Shown here one piece after another: positions 7,691 to 12,534 of a stretch of DNA of 12,534 bases. This DNA comes from CAYPPG01 sp964412555 (GTDB lineage Bacteria; Hinthialibacterota; Hinthialibacteria; Hinthialibacterales; Hinthialibacteraceae). Every line of letters starts with the position of its first letter. Positions within the stretch are counted from its first letter, which is position 1. The notes under the pieces are model-generated. The model ran no database searches. It saw only the letters and a list, made by a program, of their open reading frames with translations, and was not told the origin of the DNA. The position numbers were made by a program, and so were the translations under genes. The stretch lies in assembly GCA_964412555.1 (NCBI GenBank), contig CAYPPG010000118.1:1-12534 (forward strand), in the 5' to 3' direction.

Positions 7691-8914
7691 ATGCATATAC
7701 TGTTAATTCACCAGGCGTTTGTTTCTCCAAGTGAAGGTGGTGGAACAAGACACTATGAACTGGCACGTTACGTTGTGTCGAAGGGGCATCAATTTACAGT
7801 TGTAGCCAGCGATGTGAGTTATTTTACGGGTAAGCGTATCACCAATGATTCTTGTACCGGATACAAGAGCGAAAAAGATGACATTCCTATATTGAGATGC
7901 TATACAGTTCCAACATTGCATCGAAGCTATTTATGGCGTGTCATATCATTTTTTAGTTTCATGCTAACATCTACGTGGACCGCTCTTCGTGTTGGGAAGG
8001 TGGATATCGTGATAGGAACATCACCGCCTATATTCCAAGCTTTTTCGACGTGGATGGTGGCACTTATGAAGCGATGTCCATTCCTTCTTGAAATCCGTGA
8101 TCTGTGGCCTGCATTTGCCATTGACATCGGTATCCTTAAAAATCGAGTTTTAATTGCACTGTCTCGTTACCTTGAACGCTTCTTGTACTCTCGTGCAAAA
8201 CATATAATTGTTAATTCTCCTGCTTATCGTGACTATTTGCTAGAAATGGGACTACACGAAGATAAGGTTTCTGTAGTCCCGAATGGTGTGGATGTGAGCA
8301 TGTTTAATCCAGATTTTACTGGGGATGATGTTCGGAAACAATACGGTTTAGAGGGAAAGTTTATTGTAACTTATGCAGGAGCACTAGGTCTTGCTAATGA
8401 TATTGACACGATACTTCATGCAGCAAAACGACTGCAAGATTGTCCTGAGATTCATTTTGTCTTGGCCGGTGACGGGAAAGAGAGCGCAAGGTTGAAATCT
8501 CTGGCATCTCAATTGGAACTGAGGAATGTTACTTTTACAGATAATGTTCCCAAAAAAGATATACCCGATATTCTGGCTGCATCCGATGTGTGTTTAGCCA
8601 CATTGAAAGATATTCCAATGTTTCGCACAACCTATCCCAACAAGGTTTTTGATTATATGGCTGCAGGAAGGCCAACGTTGCTAGCAATCGATGGTGTTAT
8701 CAGGGATGTCATTGAATCTGCGCATGGTGGTGTGTTTGTTAAACCTGGAGATCCAGAAGAATTGGCATCCAAAATTCTTGAGTTGAGCAGTAATCCTTCT
8801 TTGGTGGAGGAGATGGGTAGATTGGCACGCTCGTATGCTGAAAAGCACTTTGACAGGCAAGACCAAGCACGTAAGTTTCTGAATGTTTTGTATTTTGTAT
8901 CCCATAAGAACTGA
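7691..8914 (+). CDS. Glycosyltransferase family 4, WbuB-like
   Basis: A 407-residue GT-B glycosyltransferase resembling WbuB-type enzymes, whose characterised members act in O-antigen assembly and are linked to N-acetyl-fucosamine transfer. The N-terminal motif HQAFVSPSEGGGTRHYELAR (7-26) is the hallmark of this subgroup. It is followed by GTSPP (109-113), EIRDLWP (134-140), PNGVDVSMFNP (197-207), TYAGALGLAND (227-237), AGDG (259-262) and PNKVFDYMAAGRP (316-328) at the donor-binding site. The length is normal, and the hydrophobic patch at about 84-95 may anchor it at the membrane. ATG follows the heparinase-like stop with no gap (TAAATG), so coupled translation is likely. It is the last gene of the four-gene block. 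No fnlA/fnlB-type precursor genes are visible, so the donor sugar is uncertain and no symbol is assigned. Confidence 0.9.
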   Translation: MHILLIHQAFVSPSEGGGTRHYELARYVVSKGHQFTVVASDVSYFTGKRITNDSCTGYKSEKDDIPILRCYTVPTLHRSYLWRVISFFSFMLTSTWTALRVGKVDIVIGTSPPIFQAFSTWMVALMKRCPFLLEIRDLWPAFAIDIGILKNRVLIALSRYLERFLYSRAKHIIVNSPAYRDYLLEMGLHEDKVSVVPNGVDVSMFNPDFTGDDVRKQYGLEGKFIVTYAGALGLANDIDTILHAAKRLQDCPEIHFVLAGDGKESARLKSLASQLELRNVTFTDNVPKKDIPDILAASDVCLATLKDIPMFRTTYPNKVFDYMAAGRPTLLAIDGVIRDVIESAHGGVFVKPGDPEELASKILELSSNPSLVEEMGRLARSYAEKHFDRQDQARKFLNVLYFVSHKN

Positions 8915-8927
8915 AGTCATAGTTTCT

Positions 8928-8956
8928 GTGGCATTGACTTGATTTTAATGCGCCAC
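8928..8956 (+). terminator. Imperfect stem-loop after the GT4 gene
   Basis: GTGGCATT (8928-8935) pairs with AATGCGCCAC (8947-8956), giving eight base pairs with a two-base bulge around an 11-base loop, 14 bases beyond the stop. The sequence after it is only moderately T-rich (GGTTTGTTTGG), so termination at the end of the four-gene block is plausible but weakly supported. Confidence 0.3.
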
Positions 8957-9070
8957 GACGGTTTGTTTGGTATAAGTGCCTTGATTCCTATAACATTTAT
9001 TGAAATCTCGTCAATACCTGTTCGCGACAATCGAAACCGTTCGAGAGGAAGGACAAAAGCATCAATTCGG

Positions 9071-9074
9071 TTTA
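9071..9074. repeat. Target-site duplication, left copy (TTTA)
   Basis: TTTA directly precedes the left terminal repeat and is repeated directly after the right terminal repeat. Four bases alone are weak evidence; the match gains weight from the paired inverted repeats it abuts. Confidence 0.65.
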
Positions 9075-9093
9075 CCCTAACGTTGCATAAGAT
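9075..9093 (+). repeat. IS1380 element left terminal inverted repeat
   Basis: The segment matches the inverted right end at 14 of 19 positions, with TGCATAA shared exactly. It begins with CCC, as expected for the C-rich ends of this family. Confidence 0.7.
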
Positions 9094-9238
9094 TTATTAG
9101 TTTTGAGAACTAAAATGAAGGAGAGAAGGTCAAGCAGGAAGAAAAGAGAGCCTCTATTCTGCAATAAAAACACAACAAAATTAGTTGACTTGTTCTTTGA
9201 AAACTTAACAAAGCATCAGGGAGGAAGGAAGACGGTGA

Positions 9239-10618
9239 TCAAGCGGCTTCGTTCTTTAAAATGTCCATAAAATGAAGGAGTTCTTCTTGAACAGCCGGAT
9301 TGGCGCTCATCACTAACGTAAGTTCCCCGTGCGGACGGACTAACCGCCCCGCCCGTTGGATGATGCGGTGCCGTAACGTATCCAAACTTTGAAATCTCCA
9401 GAGGGGCGGGCGCTTTGGAAGAGAACGCGAAGAAGGTTCAGCGGCCCACATCTGAAGAGTGCGGGACAGATTATGCGCCATCATCCCACACAAGGTAAAC
9501 ATTTGATTGCCCTTTAATCGGCGACACGGAATCACATCCAAGCCAGCATGCTGCTTAGCCTCGGCGAACAATCCTTCTTGGGTGCCGCGCCCATTATGAA
9601 ACAGAAGAACGGCTTTGGCTGATTCCCGCTTATTGGTCACAATGACTTTGTATTCGTACTCAAAATCCAGGGGTACGAACAAATCCAATTGCAACGGCCC
9701 CTTGATCCTTTGTTTGAATCGTTTCCGAATGCACAGAAAACGGAAGTTTGTCTTCCACGAATCCGGCTTCCAATCAATTTCAAAATACGACCACTCCTTG
9801 TTGATCCGCCGCCACCGCGGACGGGATTCAATGATCTCTTTCAATTCCGGAAACCGCTCAAAGGGAACAGAAGCCGTAAACTCCACGTGTTCTTTATCGA
9901 GTGTATTCAGAATTTCCTCATTGAAAAAGGCCGAATCAATGCGGGATTCGAGAATACATGACGGGAGCGCTTTTCGGACTTCTTCCATACAGTGTTTCAT
10001 CAAATCGATGGCGCCGTTGGAATCATGAACATTTCCCGAACGATGATAGAGATCGAGAAATTGACCGGTTTGAGCCACCGTGCCAAACAGCGGATAATAA
10101 CTGCGCGCTCCTTTCTTTTTGGGATTGAAGCCAATGGCCGTGCCTTCCTGATGTCCTTTCGTGGATTGGACGGAGCCGTCAAAATCCAATGTGACCCGAG
10201 GAAGTTTCAAGCGTTTCAATTCTTCCAATACGAGAGAGCGGGACAAGGTACGAACGTTCTCGACGCTCTCTGTATCCAGTTTAGAGAGGGCACGGGAGAC
10301 GGTCGCGACATCCGGCATTTTTCGCAAACCCAAGACCCGAAGCAATAAAGGATCATCCTCATAATATTTTAATTCTCTTATACGACGGTATCCAAGCATA
10401 AGATGAAGGATCAAAAGCAAAGGAATCAGATGAGGCCGAAAAATCGCTGATTTTTTCACATGAGAAAAACAAGTGTTTAAGCGGTTCTTAAGATTCAAGC
10501 GGGTAAACAACACTTGAAAGAGAATGGCCCCGGAGAACGATGTTAATTTTTGATCTTCGAATTTAATTGTCGGAATTTTCGAAATTCGTGAGTAGAGTTC
10601 CGCTCGTTTGAATTTCAC
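9239..10618 (-). CDS. IS1380-family DDE transposase
   Basis: A 459-residue cut-and-paste transposase, apparently intact, that catalyses movement of the surrounding element. A DDE triad is visible: LDFDGSV (144-150, D145 or D147), SRIDSAFF (225-232, D228) and GRGTQEGLFAEAKQH (343-357, E348 or E353 with K355). The N-terminal part (about 1-120) is the helical DNA-binding region, with LGYRRIRELKYY (75-86) typical of the family. The GTG start (10618-10616) has AGGAG ten bases upstream on the minus strand (10633-10629) and a good promoter further up. The stop is TGA at 9241-9239. The gene is transcribed against the glycan genes on both sides. Family identity is secure; activity is inferred from the absence of disruptions. 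Confidence 0.93.
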   Translation of the reverse strand: MKFKRAELYSRISKIPTIKFEDQKLTSFSGAILFQVLFTRLNLKNRLNTCFSHVKKSAIFRPHLIPLLLILHLMLGYRRIRELKYYEDDPLLLRVLGLRKMPDVATVSRALSKLDTESVENVRTLSRSLVLEELKRLKLPRVTLDFDGSVQSTKGHQEGTAIGFNPKKKGARSYYPLFGTVAQTGQFLDLYHRSGNVHDSNGAIDLMKHCMEEVRKALPSCILESRIDSAFFNEEILNTLDKEHVEFTASVPFERFPELKEIIESRPRWRRINKEWSYFEIDWKPDSWKTNFRFLCIRKRFKQRIKGPLQLDLFVPLDFEYEYKVIVTNKRESAKAVLLFHNGRGTQEGLFAEAKQHAGLDVIPCRRLKGNQMFTLCGMMAHNLSRTLQMWAAEPSSRSLPKRPPLWRFQSLDTLRHRIIQRAGRLVRPHGELTLVMSANPAVQEELLHFMDILKNEAA

Positions 10619-10628
10619 AATTAGTGAG

Positions 10629-10662
10629 CTCCTAAGAATGTGAATAAACTAATTATTAGGAG
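10629..10662. repeat. Inverted repeat overlapping the transposase ribosome-binding site
   Basis: CTCCTAA (10629-10635) and TTAGGAG (10656-10662) are exact inverted copies separated by 20 bases. In the transposase mRNA the right arm would pair with the AGGAG ribosome-binding site. This could dampen translation, as IS elements often limit their own transposase; that role is an inference. Confidence 0.45.
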
Positions 10663-10663
10663 A

Positions 10664-10692
10664 ATTTTACCCTTTATTTACAGGCATTTCAA
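10664..10692 (-). promoter_or_regulatory. Candidate transposase promoter
   Basis: On the minus strand TTGAAA (10692-10687) and TAAAAT (10669-10664) are separated by exactly 17 bases and lie about 46 bases before the GTG start at 10618, inside the right end of the element. Box matches and spacing fit a sigma70-type promoter. Confidence 0.55.
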
Positions 10693-10702
10693 GATTGTTA
10701 CA

Positions 10703-10724
10703 CATAAAATGATCATATTTTATG
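10703..10724. repeat. AT-rich palindrome near the IS right end
   Basis: CATAAAAT (10703-10710) and ATTTTATG (10717-10724) are perfect inverted repeats around GATCAT. It overlaps the right terminal repeat, so it may be a transposase-binding element, a cruciform, or an incidental AT-rich palindrome. TTGTTA (10695-10700) sits next to it on the plus strand. Confidence 0.5.
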
Positions 10725-10735
10725 CAGCTATAGAG
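10717..10735 (-). repeat. IS1380 element right terminal inverted repeat
   Basis: Read inward on the minus strand it is CTCTATAGCTGCATAAAAT, matching the left end at 14 of 19 positions. Its outermost bases are CTC instead of CCC, so the exact end has a small uncertainty. Confidence 0.7.
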
Positions 10736-10739
10736 TTTA
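10736..10739. repeat. Target-site duplication, right copy (TTTA)
   Basis: TTTA directly follows the right terminal repeat and matches the four bases before the left repeat. Confidence 0.65.
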
Positions 10740-10775
10740 ATCTATTTAAGGCTATTAGATCCAAAGGCATAAAAA

Positions 10776-11666
10776 GTGGATAAAGAGAATATATCAGAAT
10801 TAAAAAATCCGTCATCTATGTGTGTTCTTTGTGGAACTAGTCAATTCACGGAACTATTTAAGGAAATTCCTGAACCTGGTATGCATCTTTCTATCGCTAG
10901 ATGTAATAAATGTGGTTTGATAGCTACGATTCCACAGCCGTCAGCACGTTTTCTAGAAGAACTTTACGGTAGTTCTTCGTATAGACAGAAAACAGTAAGC
11001 GGTGACTGTTGTTTAAACGTAGGTATAAGTGGTACAGATTTTAATTTTGTACTAACTAGATTAAAAGCAAAGGCAAATGGCAATCGCTTGTTAGATGTCG
11101 GTTGTGGTGCTGGTTTTTTTGTACAAGCTGCATTGGAGGCAGGTTGGGATGCGTACGGAATAGAACCCTCTACATACGCGGCCCCTATGGCCAAGAAGAT
11201 GATAGGTGAACGGATTCAACAGGTGTTTCTGTCGGATGTTTCCTTTGAAGATGCTTCATTTGATGCATTAACGCTTTGGGGGGTTTTAGAACATGTCCCC
11301 AATCCAGCGGAAACTCTATTGCAATCGTTTCGATACTTGGAACCAGGGGGGATCATCTTTATTCATGTTCCAAATACAAAATATATATTTATTAGGCGTC
11401 AATTGAAGCGTTTAATAACCGGTCAACCTGGAAGTGTTCACGCGCATGAGCATCTGTTTCACTTCACTCAACAGACATTGCGTCTTATTCTGCAGACAGC
11501 GGGTTTCATAGATATTTCGGAAGAAATTAAATCTCCCTATTACAGATCGGGTGTACTACTGGATTCAATGAAGCGTATATGTTTTGTTGATGCGAAAGGG
11601 CTCATGTTTTGCACTGGAATCAATATGGGAGGTATCCTGATTTTTGCGCGTAAACCGATAGAGTAG
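10776..11666 (+). CDS. Class I SAM-dependent methyltransferase with N-terminal CxxC pair
   Basis: A 296-residue methyltransferase of the Methyltransf_23/11 type that uses S-adenosylmethionine; the acceptor is unknown, plausibly a sugar given the cluster. An N-terminal module has C16-x2-C19 and C43-x2-C46, a probable zinc-binding knuckle common in this subfamily. Motif I is LLDVGCGAGFF (105-115), followed by the acidic end of strand 2 at GIEPS (128-132), LWGVLEHVPNP (167-177), LEPGG (188-192) and a His-rich HAHEHLFHF (222-230). The GTG start has AAAGG eight to nine bases upstream and an in-frame stop at 10770-10772 just before it; ATG 10818 would remove the first 14 residues but keep all four cysteines. 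The IS1380 right end is 40 bases upstream, so the native promoter or operon link was probably lost. A weak outward pair (TTGTTA 10695-10700, TTTTAT 10718-10723) could replace it. The ISL3 end begins 25 bases after the stop. Confidence 0.87.
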   Translation: MDKENISELKNPSSMCVLCGTSQFTELFKEIPEPGMHLSIARCNKCGLIATIPQPSARFLEELYGSSSYRQKTVSGDCCLNVGISGTDFNFVLTRLKAKANGNRLLDVGCGAGFFVQAALEAGWDAYGIEPSTYAAPMAKKMIGERIQQVFLSDVSFEDASFDALTLWGVLEHVPNPAETLLQSFRYLEPGGIIFIHVPNTKYIFIRRQLKRLITGQPGSVHAHEHLFHFTQQTLRLILQTAGFIDISEEIKSPYYRSGVLLDSMKRICFVDAKGLMFCTGINMGGILIFARKPIE

Positions 11667-11691
11667 CTTTTAGATGTTGTTTTGTAAATTT

Positions 11692-11716
11692 GGTTCTTTT
11701 GAAAAATCAGTGGGTG
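11692..11716 (+). repeat. ISL3 left terminal inverted repeat
   Basis: The end starts GGTTCTTTTGAAAAATCAGT and closes with GGGTG. TGGGTG (11711-11716) recurs inverted as CACCCA at 11779-11784 in the leader, which could form a subterminal hairpin. The partner end is out of view, so the repeat length is inferred from family pattern. Confidence 0.6.
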
Positions 11717-11840
11717 AATCCAAGGAGAAATTATTAACTGGTTAAAGAAGAAAAGATAGTGTGGGGATAGAAAAAATGCACCCAGTTTCCCAGAATTAAT
11801 GGTGGAAAAAACAATAGGCCATTAAAGAAAGGAAACATGG

Positions 11841-12534
11841 ATGCAGTTAAAGACTATCCTCAATCGAGTTCATAAAATCAAGAAGTTTGTATACGGAGAG
11901 ATTCGATTCGGTGAATGGAATGGAGATCCATCACTGGAAATCAAAGTCATACCAAGAAGAGGGAATCGCGGGACATGTTCGGGCTGTGGAAAAAAAAGAG
12001 CGGGGTATGACAAACTAGGCCAAAGACGATTTGAAATGATCCCATTCTGGGGGATTCGCGTGTTTTTGCTGTATACGATGCGTCGAGTGTATTGTTCGGA
12101 CTGTGGAGTGAAAGTCGAGAAGGTTCCCTGGGCCGAAGGAAAGAATGAAATCACAACAACCTATCAATGGTATTTGGCCAAGTGGGCCAAGCGATTGAGC
12201 TGGCAGGAGGTAGCCGAAGCGTTTCACACGAGTTGGTATTATGTCCATAACGCAGTGGAGATGGCGGTAGAATGGGGCCGCCGTCATATGAACCTGGAAG
12301 GAGTGACAGCCCTCGGAATCGATGAAATGCAATGGGGGGTCGGCCATACCTACGTAACCGTGGTCTATCAAATCAATGAAGGCTGCAAGCGGCTTCTTTG
12401 GATCGGCCAACATCGAAAAGAGAAAACCTTGTTCCGGTTTTTCCGTTGGTTTGGAGAAGAGCGTTCTTCGCAGTTGGAATTTATTTGCAGTGATATGTGG
12501 AAAGCGTATCTGAAAGTGGTGGCGAAGAAGGCGG
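11841..12534 (+). CDS. ISL3-family transposase, 3'-partial
   Basis: The first 231 residues of an ISL3 transposase; the family is usually around 400 residues, so a large C-terminal part lies outside the window. A zf-ISL3 zinc finger is seen as C46-x2-C49 and C85-x2-C88. A helix-turn-helix-like segment follows at about 119-145 (LSWQEVAEAFHTSWYYVHNA). The DDE domain begins with LGIDEMQWGVGH (158-169, first Asp D161), and CSDMWKAYLKVV (216-227) supplies the second Asp, D218. The catalytic Glu is beyond the window. ATG 11841 is chosen because AAAGGA (11828-11833) is 7 bases upstream. The ATG at 11837 reads only 12 codons to a stop. No stop or frameshift interrupts the visible part. Confidence 0.92.
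   Translation, partial: MQLKTILNRVHKIKKFVYGEIRFGEWNGDPSLEIKVIPRRGNRGTCSGCGKKRAGYDKLGQRRFEMIPFWGIRVFLLYTMRRVYCSDCGVKVEKVPWAEGKNEITTTYQWYLAKWAKRLSWQEVAEAFHTSWYYVHNAVEMAVEWGRRHMNLEGVTALGIDEMQWGVGHTYVTVVYQINEGCKRLLWIGQHRKEKTLFRFFRWFGEERSSQLEFICSDMWKAYLKVVAKKA

Larger units (their letters stand above)
8915..9074. pseudogene. Left flank of the IS1380 insertion; possible remnant of a small interrupted ORF
   Basis: No intact gene lies here. Removing the IS (9075-10735) and one copy of TTTA rejoins this segment to 10740 onward. The rejoined sequence has an open minus-strand frame from an ATG at 10770-10768, across the junction, to a stop at 8919-8917: 62 codons. It starts MPLDLIALNR and ends SMPQKL. 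A plus-strand frame is also open for about 68 codons, from the GT4 stop to 10783, and overlaps the methyltransferase start by 8 bases. Neither product is recognised with confidence. The plus frame contains DLIL and SALIPITFI, vaguely like the start of bacterial sugar transferases; the minus frame contains IDEISINVIG, vaguely like FkbM methyltransferases. Both similarities are too weak to name a function. Confidence 0.3.
9075..10735 (-). mobile_element. IS1380-family insertion sequence, apparently complete
   Basis: This 1661-bp element carries one full-length IS1380-type transposase on the minus strand. The ends are defined by imperfect terminal inverted repeats: CCCTAACGTTGCATAAGAT at the left (9075-9093) and CTCTATAGCTGCATAAAAT read inward from the right (10735-10717), identical at 14 of 19 positions with a shared TGCATAA core. 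TTTA flanks both ends as a 4-bp target duplication (9071-9074 and 10736-10739). The size, the C-rich outer ends and the 4-bp duplication agree with the IS1380 family. The intact ORF and intact duplication suggest a relatively recent insertion. It separates the GT4 gene from the methyltransferase gene. Confidence 0.82.
11692..12534 (+). mobile_element. ISL3-family insertion sequence, left part (continues beyond window)
   Basis: The left terminus is placed at 11692, where GGTTCTTTTGAAAAATCAGT begins; this GG-TCTTT-type end is characteristic of ISL3 elements. It lies 149 bases before an ISL3 transposase reading in the same direction. The eight bases before it, GTAAATTT (11684-11691), are the candidate target duplication, since ISL3 elements usually duplicate 8 bp of AT-rich target; the other copy lies outside the window. 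The right end and completeness cannot be judged. Confidence 0.78.

Noticed and set aside
8936..9060. Reading the left IS flank as a decayed bacterial sugar transferase (WcaJ/PglC type)
   Set aside because: Only short patches match, frame jumps are needed, and the reconstructed pre-insertion segment is only about 200 bases long. It is kept as a weak alternative, not a call.
9615..10364. Several overlapping plus-strand open frames inside the IS1380 transposase gene
   Set aside because: They are antisense or shifted readings of a clearly recognised transposase with intact DDE motifs.
12015..12413. A 132-codon minus-strand open frame at the right end
   Set aside because: It is antisense to the ISL3 transposase, whose zinc finger and catalytic motifs are on the plus strand.

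Overview
This window looks like the distal part of a bacterial surface-polysaccharide (O-antigen, capsule or exopolysaccharide) gene cluster whose right side has been invaded by insertion sequences. The genome is bacterial and of moderate-to-low GC. The phylum cannot be fixed from the sequence alone. The glycan genes mostly lack a recognisable Shine-Dalgarno sequence, while the two transposase genes carry clear ones.

Layout. (1) 1-2028 is markedly AT-rich. It holds the C-terminal part of a polytopic O-antigen polymerase/ligase-like (Wzy_C type) protein, probably frameshifted near position 50, and a GT-B (family 4-like) glycosyltransferase. (2) 2029-2249 is an AT-rich gap with a stem-loop and a change in base composition, which looks like a module boundary. 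(3) 2250-8914 is a tight co-directional block of four genes with gaps of 23, 3 and 0 bases. They encode a two-domain oxidoreductase (MDR alcohol-dehydrogenase-like half fused to a Gfo/Idh/MocA half), a non-hydrolysing UDP-GlcNAc 2-epimerase (WecB type), a heparinase II/III-like protein, and a WbuB-like GT4 glycosyltransferase. (4) 8915-9074 and 10740-10783 are the two flanks of a former intergenic region or small gene. An intact IS1380-family element (9075-10735, 1661 bp) splits them; it has recognisable terminal inverted repeats and a TTTA target duplication, and its transposase is on the minus strand. (5) 10776-11666 is a class I SAM-dependent methyltransferase with an N-terminal CxxC...CxxC motif. 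(6) From 11692 to the window end is the left part of an ISL3-family element, with terminus, leader and the N-terminal 231 codons of its transposase.

How the genes work together (inference). The epimerase supplies UDP-ManNAc, the glycosyltransferases assemble a repeat unit, and the Wzy/ligase-like membrane protein polymerises or transfers it. The oxidoreductase and the heparinase-fold protein probably modify a sugar (oxidation/reduction, uronyl epimerisation or trimming). Their exact substrates are not known from the sequence. The methyltransferase may tailor the glycan, but it now sits between two divergent IS elements, about 40 bp from one and 25 bp from the other. No tRNA, rRNA, CRISPR array or phage gene was seen.
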